In this document: in pieces, positions 50,513 through 57,687 of the stretch
Layout of the letters: every line of letters starts with the position of its first letter
How positions within the stretch are numbered: position 1 is the first letter of the stretch
Origin: an uncultured Clostridia bacterium
Lineage (GTDB): Bacteria; Bacillota; Clostridia; Oscillospirales; Ruminococcaceae
DNA: 57,687 nucleotides
Direction of reading: 5' to 3'
NCBI GenBank assembly: GCA_947307175.1
Contig: CAMZIK010000005.1
Location: 1-57,687, forward strand
The notes under the pieces: model-generated
Database searches by the model: none
The model's input: only the letters and a program-made list of their open reading frames with translations
Told to the model about the DNA's origin: nothing
Translations under genes and position numbers: made by a program

Positions 50513-51454
50513 ATGGCTACTTATACAGGCGCAAAATGTATGGTTTGCGAACAGACGTTCAAAGACGGCGATGACGTCGTTGTCTGCCCTGAATGCGGTA
50601 CACCTTATCACCGTGAGTGCTATAAGCAGGAAGGAAAGTGTATAAACGAGCAGCTCCATGAAAAGGGCGAGAGCTGGACGAAGTCTGCACAAGAGGGCGG
50701 CGAAGGACTGAGATGCAGACGCTGCGGTTTCAATAATGATAAAGATAAGATCTTTTGTGAAAGCTGCGGAACTCCTTTGCATGAAAGCGAAAGCGAGGCG
50801 GCTGAAAGAGAACGCAAGGAAGCGGCTTACAGAGACGGCGTTCCGAATGAGGGACGTGTTGAGTATTCTCCGTTCGGCGAGAGGACCGTATACGATAAGG
50901 ACTCTGTGATCGATGGGATAAAGCTTGAAGATTATGCAGGGTATGTAAAGAATAATCCCTTTACATTCCTTATGAGCTTTATAAGGTTCGGAAAATACGG
51001 AGGAAAAATATCCTTGAACATCGGAGCTTTTCTTTTTCCTGAGGTGTATTTCTTTTATAGAAAGATGAAGCTTGCAGGATTCATTTCGATGATCGTTTGT
51101 GCGATCCTGACTGTTCCTGTGATGATAGCAAACTTTGCAGTCGGATATGCCGGAATGAGGATCGCTTTCTCGTTTGATGTGAACAGTAAGTTCTTTGTGA
51201 TCCTTTCAAGCGGCTGCTGGTATGCACTTATGGTGTGGAGAGTCGCTGCAGGATTGCTTGCAAATTATTTTTATTACAAAAAAGCCAGAAGCGATATAAG
51301 CGAAATAAGAAAGACATCTGACGGTGAGAAGGAAGTCAAGGAAAGGCTTTCTGCAAAGGGAGGAGTTTCCTGGCCGGCTGCTATTTTAGGATACAGTATG
51401 TTCGCTTCACTTGTTATCGGCTCTGTATTCTTTATCAATCAGTTCGCAAAATGA
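50513..51454 (+). CDS. RING-like/zinc-ribbon membrane protein (DUF2628-like)
   Basis: A 313-residue protein with two metal modules before its membrane part. Residues 9-43 have Cys9, Cys12, Cys25, Cys28, His33, Cys36 and Cys43 in the order of a prokaryotic RING/treble-clef finger (VCPECGTPYHRECY); residues 68-85 form a Cys4 ribbon (Cys68, Cys71, Cys82, Cys85). A charged linker leads to about three to four membrane segments (residues 170-310), starting with LNIGAFLFPEVYFFYRKM, which resembles DUF2628. Whether it has ligase activity is unknown; bacterial RING-like fingers are often binding modules. Monocistronic by context. Confidence 0.82.
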   Translation: MATYTGAKCMVCEQTFKDGDDVVVCPECGTPYHRECYKQEGKCINEQLHEKGESWTKSAQEGGEGLRCRRCGFNNDKDKIFCESCGTPLHESESEAAERERKEAAYRDGVPNEGRVEYSPFGERTVYDKDSVIDGIKLEDYAGYVKNNPFTFLMSFIRFGKYGGKISLNIGAFLFPEVYFFYRKMKLAGFISMIVCAILTVPVMIANFAVGYAGMRIAFSFDVNSKFFVILSSGCWYALMVWRVAAGLLANYFYYKKARSDISEIRKTSDGEKEVKERLSAKGGVSWPAAILGYSMFASLVIGSVFFINQFAK

Positions 51455-51486
51455 TTGGTTTGTTTATAAAAAATTAACAACTTCAG

Positions 51487-51527
51487 AGATCCGCATCATT
51501 GACAAGGTGCGGATCTTGTGCTATAAT
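51487..51527 (+). promoter_or_regulatory. rpsF-ssb-rpsR promoter with an inverted repeat around the -35
   Basis: Consensus TTGACA (51499-51504), 17-bp spacer, consensus TATAAT (51522-51527). AGATCCGCA (51487-51495) and TGCGGATCT (51508-51516) are perfect 9-bp arms that place the -35 box in the loop. No T run follows, so this is either a weak end for the upstream gene or an operator. Confidence 0.82.
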
Positions 51528-51588
51528 ATTTTAGTATCCTTGCTTGTACTATGTGTGCAGGCGAAATCCAGAAGGAGGTGTAAGAATA

Positions 51589-51876
51589 ATGGCAAAGATC
51601 AATGAAAATTACGAAGCAATGGTTATTTTCAGCACAAAGCTCGAGGACGAGGGCGCAGCTCTTATCGAGAAGTTTGATGCAATGATCAAGGACAACGCTG
51701 AGTCAGTTGAGATGAACAACTGGGGCAAGCGCAAGTTGGCTTATGCTATTAACTACGAAACGGAAGGAACTTATGTACTGTGGACATTCACAGCTAAGCC
51801 TGAGTTCCCGGCTGAGTTTGAGAGAGTTCTCAAGATCACAGACGGCGTTATCCGTTTCCTTGTTACAGTTAAATAA
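51589..51876 (+). CDS. rpsF: 30S ribosomal protein S6
   Basis: A 95-residue ribosomal protein that binds S18 on the 30S platform. INENYEAMVIFSTKLEDEG and NWGKRKLAYAINYETEGTYVLW are the family pattern. The ATG at 51589 is preceded by AAGGAGGTG with ideal spacing; frames further upstream have no site. First gene of the conserved rpsF-ssb-rpsR operon. Confidence 0.97.
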   Translation: MAKINENYEAMVIFSTKLEDEGAALIEKFDAMIKDNAESVEMNNWGKRKLAYAINYETEGTYVLWTFTAKPEFPAEFERVLKITDGVIRFLVTVK

Positions 51877-51921
51877 CAGTAGCAAAGTACAGCAGTAAGT
51901 TGACGAAAAGAGGGAAAAGTT

Positions 51922-52401
51922 ATGCTTAACAGAGTTATTTTAATGGGCAGGATCACACATGATCTTGAATTGAAGCAGACACCCAGCGGCGTTTCAGTTC
52001 TTAGTTTCAGTATTGCAGTCGAAAGAAGCTTTGCAAAGCAGGGTGAGGAAAGACAGACTGATTTTATCAACTGTGTTGCGTGGCGTCAGTAGGCTGAGTT
52101 CATTTCGAGGTACTTCAGTAAAGGCAGAATGATCGCTATCGAAGGAAATCTCAGAACGAGGTCTTATGACGATAAGAACGGTGTAAAGCATAATGTCGTT
52201 GAGGTTTTTGTTGACAGTGTAAGCTTCACTGGCGAACCAAAACAGGGCGGAGCATCTAACAGCTATTCTAATAACAGCTATCAGAGCAGACCTGCAGCAG
52301 CGGCAAACAATCAGCCTGAGAACAATAACAATGAAAATCTTTCTATCGGTGACCTTGCCGATTATGAAGATGTTTTAAGCGATGACGGAGTACCATTCTG
52401 A
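51922..52401 (+). pseudogene. ssb: Single-stranded DNA-binding protein gene with in-frame TAG at codon 57
   Basis: The gene would give a 159-residue SSB: an OB-fold N-terminal half (MLNRVILMGRITHDLELKQT start, then DFINCVAWRQ), a second half AEFISRYFSKGRMIAIEGNL, a Gly/Asn/Gln-rich linker, and the acidic tip DDGVPF that binds partner proteins. Codon 57 (52090-52092) is TAG, where relatives such as Bacillus SSB have Gln (WRKQAEN), so one C-to-T change in CAG explains it. The rest is intact and in frame. As read, translation gives 56 residues; restart at the ATG at 52129 would give a 90-residue tail fragment without a full OB fold. TAG is a normal stop in neighbouring genes, so recoding is unlikely. 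Ribosome site AGAGGGA. Confidence 0.93.
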
Positions 52402-52460
52402 TCGGCTGACGGTCAGACAAGAGATCATTACATCATTTTATGCAAGGAGTGAAAATAACA

Positions 52461-52706
52461 ATGGCTATGGAAAAGAATTCTGCAAGACCAATGAAGAGAG
52501 GTCGCAAGAAGGTTTGCATGTTCTGCGTAGACAGAGCAGAGACTATTGACTATAAAGATATCGCAAAGCTCAGAAAGTGCATGACTGAGAGATCCAAGAT
52601 CCTCCCAAGACGTGTTACAGGTACTTGTGCTTATCATCAGAGAGAGCTTACAAAGGCTATCAAGAGAGCTCGTCATGTAGCACTTATCCCATACGTTTCT
52701 GACTAA
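52461..52706 (+). CDS. rpsR: 30S ribosomal protein S18, zinc-binding type
   Basis: An 81-residue S18 with [33 protein letters not shown] and [19 protein letters not shown]. The four Cys (CxxC, Cys and Cys) make this the C+ form that can hold zinc; many bacteria carry a Cys-free S18. The ATG at 52461 follows AAGGAG. Last gene of rpsF-ssb-rpsR, ended by a strong terminator. Confidence 0.97.
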   Translation: MAMEKNSARPMKRGRKKVCMFCVDRAETIDYKDIAKLRKCMTERSKILPRRVTGTCAYHQRELTKAIKRARHVALIPYVSD

Positions 52707-52719
52707 TTCAAAGCTTTAC

Positions 52720-52749
52720 AGAGGTATCCTTTATAGGATGCCTCTTTTT
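52720..52749 (+). terminator. Intrinsic terminator of rpsF-ssb-rpsR
   Basis: Stem AGAGGTATCC / GGATGCCTCT (one G-U), 6-nt loop, five T. Confidence 0.9.
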
Positions 52750-52773
52750 GTATCTGCTGGTTAGCTTATACAC

Positions 52774-52802
52774 TTGCAAATGATCGTGCGGTGTGCTATA
52801 AT
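52774..52802 (+). promoter_or_regulatory. Promoter of lon-engB
   Basis: TTGCAA (52774-52779), 17-bp spacer, consensus TATAAT (52797-52802) with extended TGC. I see no CtsR box or CIRCE here. Confidence 0.83.
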
Positions 52803-52873
52803 ATAACTGCGGACAAAAAAGATATAGTGTCTGTATCATTCAATCATTTATTCAGAAAGAAAAGGACCAGACT

Positions 52874-55288
52874 ATGAGCGATAAGATAAATATCAAAGAT
52901 AATACTATAATGGCGTTCGTTCCTACAAGGGATCTTGTTGTGTTTCCTAATATGACAGTGTATTTCGACGTGGGAAGGAGCTTTTCGGTCAGAAGTATCA
53001 AAAATGCAATGGAAAACGATACTCCTGTTTTTCTTGCTGCGCAAAAGGATGTAAATGTTGAAAACCCTGAAAAGAAGGACTGCTACCTGATAGGTACTGT
53101 TGTGCGTGTCAAGCAGATAGTCAGAACAGGCAACGTTTACCGTGTTCTTGTTGAAGGTCTCAACAGGGCAAAGCTTATAAATATGTTTGAGCGCAAAGGC
53201 TATTATGAAGCAGAGATAAAGATGCTCCATAACTATCCGAGAGAAAAACTTGAAAAAACTGAGGTCATCGCACTTTTCAGAGAAGTCCTCAGAGCTTTTG
53301 AAGAGTATGCAAAGCTTTTGCCCAGAATGCCGCAGGAGCTTTATTCACAGATACTCGGCGCTAAAACACCAATAGAGCTTTTTGAAAGTATAGCCTTTAA
53401 TATTTCTCTCTCTTTCCAGGACAGACAGTCACTGCTTGAATCCTCAACAGTAGGTGAAAAGCTTGCGCTTTTGCTGACGATACTTTCAAGAGAGATAGAA
53501 GTCCTTTCACTTGAACAGCAGATACACGATCAGGTAAGGACGCAGATCGAGGACAATCAGCGTGAGTACTATATTCGTGAGCAGATAAAAGCTCTCCAGC
53601 GTGAACTTGACGGTGAGGATTCTGATACTGAGGGTACGGAAGCAGAAAAGTACACACAGAGTATCAAAAAGCTCGGTCTTGATGAAAAGAACGAGGAAAA
53701 GCTTCTCGGCGAGGTAAAGAGACTTTCACGTATGCCGATGGGCTCGCAGGAAGCTGTTGTTGTGACAAATTATCTAGATACTGTGCTTTCGCTGCCATGG
53801 AATTCTTTCACAAAGGACAGAACCGATGTCAAGAAAGCTGCGAAGATACTTGATGAAGATCACTACGGTCTGAAAAAAGTCAAGGAAAGAATTCTTGAAA
53901 ACCTTTCCGTAAGAGCGCTTGCTCCGAATGTAAAGGGTCAGATACTCTGTCTTGTAGGTCCTCCGGGTGTTGGTAAAACATCTGTTGCAAAGAGCGTTGC
54001 AAGAGCGCTGGACAGAAACTTTGTCCGAGTTTCTCTTGGAGGAGTCAAGGACGAAAGCGACATCAGAGGTCACAGAAAGACTTATGTAGGCTCAATGCCG
54101 GGACGTATTATCAATGCCATGAAGCAGGCAGGAAGCATGAATCCTGTTATGCTGCTCGACGAGATAGACAAGATGTCAAATGATTTCAGAGGCGACCCTT
54201 CCTCGGCTATGCTCGAAGTGCTCGACAGCGAGCAGAACAACGCTTTCAGAGATCATTACCTCGAAATACCGTTTGACCTGAGCGAAGTGTTGTTCATCAC
54301 GACAGCAAATACGCTCGATACCGTTCAGGCTCCGCTTCTGGACAGAATGGAAGTTATAGAGCTTTCAAGCTATACAAGAGAGGAAAAGTATAATATCGCT
54401 AAACGCCACCTTGTTAAAAAACAGCTTGAAAAGCATGGGCTTACTTCTTCAATGATGCGTATCACAAACGATGCGCTCTATAAGCTTATCGACAGCTATA
54501 CAAAAGAAGCTGGTGTCAGAAAGCTTGAAAGAACGATAGCAACGCTTTGCAGAAAGGCTGCAAGAGAAATAGTTGAAAATAATACCAAGACAGTTTCGTT
54601 CAACGTTTCAAACCTTAGCAAGTATCTCGGACATGAGAAATATCTTCCTGATCTTGTTTCGGCTGAAAACAGCGTAGGCTGCGTAAACGGTCTTGCATGG
54701 ACATCTGTTGGCGGAGTTATCATGCCGCTTGAAGTTCTGGTGCTTGACGGCAAGGGAAAGATAGAGCTTACAGGTTCTCTCGGCGATGTCATGAAGGAAT
54801 CTGCAAGGATAGCAGTGAGCTACTGCCGCAGCATAGCCGATAAGTTCGGTATAGAGAAAGACTTTTACGAGAAAAAGGATATACATATCCATGCACCCGA
54901 GGGCGCTGTCCCGAAGGACGGTCCGTCGGCAGGCGTGACGATGATAACAGCTATCGTTTCGGCTCTCAGCGGTATCAAGGTCCGTTCCGATATTGCAATG
55001 ACAGGTGAAATAACGCTTACAGGAAAAGTCCTTGCGATAGGCGGTCTGCGTGAAAAAACAATGGCAGCTTATAAAGCAGGTGTAAAGACTTGTGTTATTC
55101 CGTTTGCGAACAAGGGTGATCTCGATGAGGTAGAGGATATTGTCAAGATGAATGTTGAGTTCATTTATGCCAAGACCATTGACGATGTCCTTGAAGCAGC
55201 TCTTGTAAAGGAAAAGAACGGACATAAGATGAACCTTGAGCTTATGCCTAACAAGAAGACCCGAGGCAGAAAGAAATTAACGGTATGA
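52874..55288 (+). CDS. lon: ATP-dependent protease Lon
   Basis: A cytosolic AAA+ protease that removes damaged and regulatory proteins. The 804-residue LonA has the N-terminal substrate domain (about 1-200), coiled coil (about 200-300), Walker A GPPGVGKTSVAKS (about residues 360-372), Walker B MLLDEIDKM, and the protease domain with catalytic Ser in KDGPSAGVTM (about 683) and the Lys in GKVLAIGG-L region downstream. The basic C-terminal tail NKKTRGRKKLTV is atypical and may bind DNA. engB follows after 17 bp, the usual lon-engB order of Bacillota. Confidence 0.96.
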   Translation: MSDKINIKDNTIMAFVPTRDLVVFPNMTVYFDVGRSFSVRSIKNAMENDTPVFLAAQKDVNVENPEKKDCYLIGTVVRVKQIVRTGNVYRVLVEGLNRAKLINMFERKGYYEAEIKMLHNYPREKLEKTEVIALFREVLRAFEEYAKLLPRMPQELYSQILGAKTPIELFESIAFNISLSFQDRQSLLESSTVGEKLALLLTILSREIEVLSLEQQIHDQVRTQIEDNQREYYIREQIKALQRELDGEDSDTEGTEAEKYTQSIKKLGLDEKNEEKLLGEVKRLSRMPMGSQEAVVVTNYLDTVLSLPWNSFTKDRTDVKKAAKILDEDHYGLKKVKERILENLSVRALAPNVKGQILCLVGPPGVGKTSVAKSVARALDRNFVRVSLGGVKDESDIRGHRKTYVGSMPGRIINAMKQAGSMNPVMLLDEIDKMSNDFRGDPSSAMLEVLDSEQNNAFRDHYLEIPFDLSEVLFITTANTLDTVQAPLLDRMEVIELSSYTREEKYNIAKRHLVKKQLEKHGLTSSMMRITNDALYKLIDSYTKEAGVRKLERTIATLCRKAAREIVENNTKTVSFNVSNLSKYLGHEKYLPDLVSAENSVGCVNGLAWTSVGGVIMPLEVLVLDGKGKIELTGSLGDVMKESARIAVSYCRSIADKFGIEKDFYEKKDIHIHAPEGAVPKDGPSAGVTMITAIVSALSGIKVRSDIAMTGEITLTGKVLAIGGLREKTMAAYKAGVKTCVIPFANKGDLDEVEDIVKMNVEFIYAKTIDDVLEAALVKEKNGHKMNLELMPNKKTRGRKKLTV

Positions 55289-55305
55289 TATGACGAGGAG
55301 CAGGT

Positions 55306-55893
55306 ATGAATATCAATAAAGCGGAATTTGTAACATCTTATGCTGATATAAAGCAGATACCCAAGTCGGACAGGATCGAGATAGCATTTTCAGGGCGCTC
55401 GAATGTGGGGAAAAGTTCGCTTATCAATAAAATATTCAACCGCAAGAGCCTTGCAAGAGTCAGCTCAATGCCCGGAAAAACAGTAACTATAAATTTCTAT
55501 TCACTTGAAAATATTTATATCGTTGATCTCCCCGGATACGGATATGCAAATGTCTCAAAATCAGAGAAGAAAAAATGGGGAGACCTTATCGGCGGTTACC
55601 TTGGTGACGGAGAAAGAGAGCTGGGACTTGTCTTTCAGCTTATCGATATGAGACATGCACCTTCCAAGGATGATCTTCAGATGCTTGATTTCCTTATCGA
55701 CAGCGAGATACCGTTTGTGATCGTGTTTACCAAAGCCGACAAACTCAAACCGACACAGCGCAAGCAGCGAATGGAAAGTTTCAAAAACGAGATACCTTGC
55801 TTTGAGGATATTACTTTTGTTGAGTTTTCAGCTGTGACCGGCGAGGGTGTTGAACGTATCCGTGAGATAATCGAAGAAGTTGCAGATGAATAA
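55306..55893 (+). CDS. engB: Ribosome-biogenesis GTPase EngB (YsxC/YihA)
   Basis: An essential GTPase that helps assemble the 50S subunit. The 195-residue protein has G1 SGRSNVGKSSLINK (about residues 29-42), G2 PGKTVTINFY, G3 DLPGYGYANVS (about 75-85), G4 FTKADKLK (about 142-149) and G5 FSAVTGEGV (about 178-186). Length and motif order are normal. It is translated from the lon transcript. A promoter for yerC lies about 80 bp downstream. Confidence 0.96.
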   Translation: MNINKAEFVTSYADIKQIPKSDRIEIAFSGRSNVGKSSLINKIFNRKSLARVSSMPGKTVTINFYSLENIYIVDLPGYGYANVSKSEKKKWGDLIGGYLGDGERELGLVFQLIDMRHAPSKDDLQMLDFLIDSEIPFVIVFTKADKLKPTQRKQRMESFKNEIPCFEDITFVEFSAVTGEGVERIREIIEEVADE

Positions 55894-55970
55894 GGTTTGG
55901 ATTTAAGTTAAATGTTGTATCTTAATAAATAAAAATTTAGAATTTCATAAAAATAAACTCACAAATCTCC

Positions 55971-56017
55971 TTTACATTTCAATGCTTTTGTGTTAAACTC
56001 TTATTGTGGTTTAACAC
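55971..56017 (+). promoter_or_regulatory. yerC promoter with overlapping inverted repeat
   Basis: TTTACA (55971-55976), 17-bp spacer, TAAACT (55994-55999). GTGTTAAAC (55990-55998) and GTTTAACAC (56009-56017) are perfect 9-bp arms with a 10-bp spacer; the first arm covers the -10 box. TrpR-type proteins bind such palindromes, so YerC may repress its own gene. Confidence 0.82.
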
Positions 56018-56050
56018 TTTACACTATGAAATAGCAAAGGAGATTTTTTC

Positions 56051-56356
56051 ATGAAAGACCGTATCGATATAAATAAGCTGGACGAGCTTTATAATGCTAT
56101 TTTACATCTTGAAACAGTTGAGGAGTGCAGATCATTTTTTAAAGATCTTTGCACGATACCCGAACTGAAAGCTCTTTCGCAGAGATTTCAGGTAGCAAGA
56201 ATGCTTATGGAGAACAATGTTTACAGCGAGATAGTCCGTGAAACAGGCGCTTCAACTGCAACTATAAGCCGTGTGAACAGATCTTTGTCCTATGACGGCA
56301 GCGGCGGATACAATATCGTTTTTGAAAAGATAAACAAAGAGAAAGAAAATAATTGA
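56051..56356 (+). CDS. yerC: YerC/TrpR-like transcriptional regulator
   Basis: A 101-residue helical protein of the TrpR superfamily (YerC/YecD family). DELYNAILHLETVEECRSFF and DLCTIPELKALSQRFQVA form the helical N-terminus, and ETGASTATISRVNRSLSY (about 65-83) the helix-turn-helix. The family has no tryptophan-repressor ligand proved here. The AAAGGAG site precedes the ATG. A perfect inverted repeat overlaps the promoter, and the methyltransferase gene starts within its stop codon. Confidence 0.93.
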   Translation: MKDRIDINKLDELYNAILHLETVEECRSFFKDLCTIPELKALSQRFQVARMLMENNVYSEIVRETGASTATISRVNRSLSYDGSGGYNIVFEKINKEKENN

Positions 56357-57117
56357 TGGATACAGGGTACGAAAACTTTGCATGGTTTTATGACCGCCTT
56401 ACTGAAAATGTAGATCATGACGGTGCTGCGAAGCTTGTTGATGATCTTGTTCAGCGATATGCTGATTATAAGGAGGTCGTCCTTGATCTTGCCTGCGGTA
56501 CGGGAAAACTCAGCGAAAAGCTTGCTCGGAAGGGTTATGATGTTGTCGGAGTGGACAACTCGCCTGAGATGCTTGATATTGCGCAGCAAAGATTTGAAGG
56601 AAAGGACCTTCCCGTTACACTTCTGCTTCAGGATATGACAAATCTCGATCTGTACGGTGCGGTCGACTGTACAGTTTGTCTGCTTGACAGCCTTAATCAT
56701 CTGAAAAATAAGCAGCAGCTCCAAAAAGCCTTTGAACGTGTGTCTATGTTCACATGCGGCGGAGGCTTGTTTATTTTTGACCTCAATACTGAGTATAAAC
56801 ACAGACAGGTGCTTGCAAACTATGCTTTCAATTTTGATAATGAGGACTTCTTCTGTGCCTGGCAGAACGAACTGAATGATGACGGCAGCGTGCATATTTA
56901 TCTTGACTTTTTCAGCAAAGAAAAGGACGGCAGATATTCAAGGTACAGCGACGATTTCACCGAGATACTTTTTGATGATGAGTTTATCGAGCAGGAGCTT
57001 ATGAAAAACGGCTTTGAGCTTATCGGAAAGTATGATGACTTTTCACTTGGACCTGTTAAGGAAACAAGTCAGCGTGTGCTTTGGGTCTGCAAAAAGAAGA
57101 ATGAAGAACAGAACTAA
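56356..57117 (+). CDS. Class I SAM-dependent methyltransferase
   Basis: A 253-residue methyltransferase. Motif I VLDLACGTGKLSEKLARKG (about residues 41-59), acidic GVDNSPEMLDIA, motif IV YGAVDCTVCLLDSLNHL (about 96-112), then FIFDLNTEYKHR. Family marks such as YENFAWFYDRLTENVDHD at the N-terminus recall the YqeM-type enzymes. The ATG overlaps the yerC stop (TGATG), so it is translated in coupling with the regulator. Target unknown. Confidence 0.88.
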   Translation: MDTGYENFAWFYDRLTENVDHDGAAKLVDDLVQRYADYKEVVLDLACGTGKLSEKLARKGYDVVGVDNSPEMLDIAQQRFEGKDLPVTLLLQDMTNLDLYGAVDCTVCLLDSLNHLKNKQQLQKAFERVSMFTCGGGLFIFDLNTEYKHRQVLANYAFNFDNEDFFCAWQNELNDDGSVHIYLDFFSKEKDGRYSRYSDDFTEILFDDEFIEQELMKNGFELIGKYDDFSLGPVKETSQRVLWVCKKKNEEQN

Positions 57118-57135
57118 TAAAGGAGAATGACCCCT

Positions 57136-57687
57136 ATGGGAAGAATTGTTCGTGCGATAAGCAAAGATGCATCAGTTGTGTGCAGTGCTATAGACGGTAA
57201 AGATATTGTATCAAGGATAGAACAGATACATAAGACCTCAGCTGTGTGTACGGCTGCCCTCGGTAGACTTGCTATGGGTACCTCACTTCTGGGATTCGGT
57301 CTTAAAGGCGAGAAGGACAGCGTCACTGTCAGAATGGAAGGCGGCGGTCCTGCCGGCGCTCTTATATGCGTATCTGACAGCTTCGGAAACGTAAGGGCAT
57401 ATATACAGAATCCAATCGTTGAGATACCGCTTAATTCTAAAGGCAAGCTCGATGTTGGCGGTGCGATCGGCAAAGATGGAACATTAAGCGTTGTCAAGGA
57501 TCTTGGCTTGAAAGAGCCTTACTGCGGTCAGGTCCCGATTGTTTCAGGTGAGGTCGCAGAGGATATAACGAGCTATCTTGCTCTTAGTGAGCAGGTGCCG
57601 AGCGTGTGTGCTCTTGGAGTTCTTGTCAATCCCGATCTTACCGTAAACTGCGCAGGAGGCTTTCTCGTTCAGCTCCTGCCGTTTGCG
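57136..57687 (+). CDS. hslO: Redox-regulated chaperone Hsp33, N-terminal part
   Basis: ATG at 57136 follows AGGAG; 184 codons run open to the window edge with no stop, so the zinc-binding C-terminal switch is outside. The visible part is the chaperone core: RIVRAISKDASVVCSAID at the N-terminus, ALGRLAMGTSLLGFGLKGEKD, GGPAGALICVSDSFGNVRAYI, the DLGLKEPYCGQVPIVSGEVA stretch, and ALSEQVPSVCALGVLVNP. Hsp33 is activated by oxidation with zinc release and holds unfolded proteins. It follows the methyltransferase by 18 bp. Confidence 0.95.
   Translation, partial: MGRIVRAISKDASVVCSAIDGKDIVSRIEQIHKTSAVCTAALGRLAMGTSLLGFGLKGEKDSVTVRMEGGGPAGALICVSDSFGNVRAYIQNPIVEIPLNSKGKLDVGGAIGKDGTLSVVKDLGLKEPYCGQVPIVSGEVAEDITSYLALSEQVPSVCALGVLVNPDLTVNCAGGFLVQLLPFA

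Noticed and set aside
52129..52401. A separate 90-residue gene after the ssb stop
   Set aside because: It is the second half of ssb in the same frame; the ATG is an internal Met of the OB fold with no ribosome site.
51922..52401. Genetic code change with TAG read as Gln
   Set aside because: TAG ends the nicotinamidase, hrcA and the 59-aa gene in this window, and no other gene has an internal TAG.

Overview
The window looks like a chromosomal segment of a Gram-positive, low-to-mid GC Bacillota of the Ruminococcus/Oscillospiraceae type. Reasons: HrcA/CIRCE heat-shock control, an LCP envelope enzyme, a PASTA-domain receptor of kinase fold, SpoIIM and DUF624 proteins, an ECF folate transporter under a THF riboswitch, lipoproteins without an outer-membrane system, strong GGAGG-type ribosome sites with GTG/TTG starts, and sigma-A promoters that nearly all have a 17-bp spacer. 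I see no prophage, IS element or CRISPR array. Most of it is core genome, with a few accessory operons.

Layout. 1-2.2 kb: tail of an unknown gene, a GNAT, hisI-hisE, and a Cys-rich clostridial protein. 2.25-2.66 kb: an RNA locus with tRNA-Thr(GGT) and an unassigned structured RNA of about 160 nt, each with its own promoter and terminator. 2.66-12.6 kb: lysC, a HAD phosphatase, a PP2C phosphatase, pyk, an ECF sigma/membrane partner pair, aroF, and pheA-ispF. 12.7-18.1 kb: two lipoproteins, a Wzy/O-antigen-ligase-like membrane protein, and NAD salvage (nicotinamidase, pncB). 18.2-27.7 kb: fabG-like reductase, a 59-aa gene, valS, hrcA-grpE-dnaK-dnaJ, and a sugar acetyltransferase. 27.7-31.6 kb: a seven-gene minus-strand operon (transglutaminase, TetR, two GNATs, small membrane protein, methyltransferase, GNAT) behind a promoter with a palindromic operator. 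31.8-35.2 kb: a zinc-type operon (SmtB-like ArsR, MBL-fold protein, P-type ATPase) with an inverted repeat over its start site. 35.4-39.8 kb: a type IIA topoisomerase pair split by a composite hairpin element. 40-44.3 kb: an envelope cluster of zinc-ribbon membrane protein, LCP enzyme, and a zinc-ribbon/PASTA protein whose kinase domain has lost its catalytic residues. 44.4-49.2 kb: pfkA, GNAT, THF riboswitch-folT, proC, SpoIIM-like and DUF624 proteins. 49.2-57.7 kb: prfB, a RING/zinc-ribbon membrane protein, rpsF-ssb-rpsR, lon-engB, yerC, a methyltransferase and the start of hslO.

Most notable: (1) ssb, between rpsF and rpsR, has an in-frame TAG at codon 57 in an otherwise intact gene; (2) the PASTA receptor is a pseudokinase lacking the VAIK Lys, HRD Asp and DFG Asp; (3) an unassigned multi-hairpin RNA at 2449-2607; (4) an MBL-fold enzyme inside a zinc efflux operon whose sensor carries an exact alpha-5 zinc motif; (5) the composite hairpin element between parE and parC; (6) a readthrough-only RBS-masking hairpin before the fabG-like gene; (7) several inverted repeats sitting on promoters (yerC, pfkA, rpsF, the lipoprotein pair). 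Calls come from reading sequence and motifs only; no database search was run.
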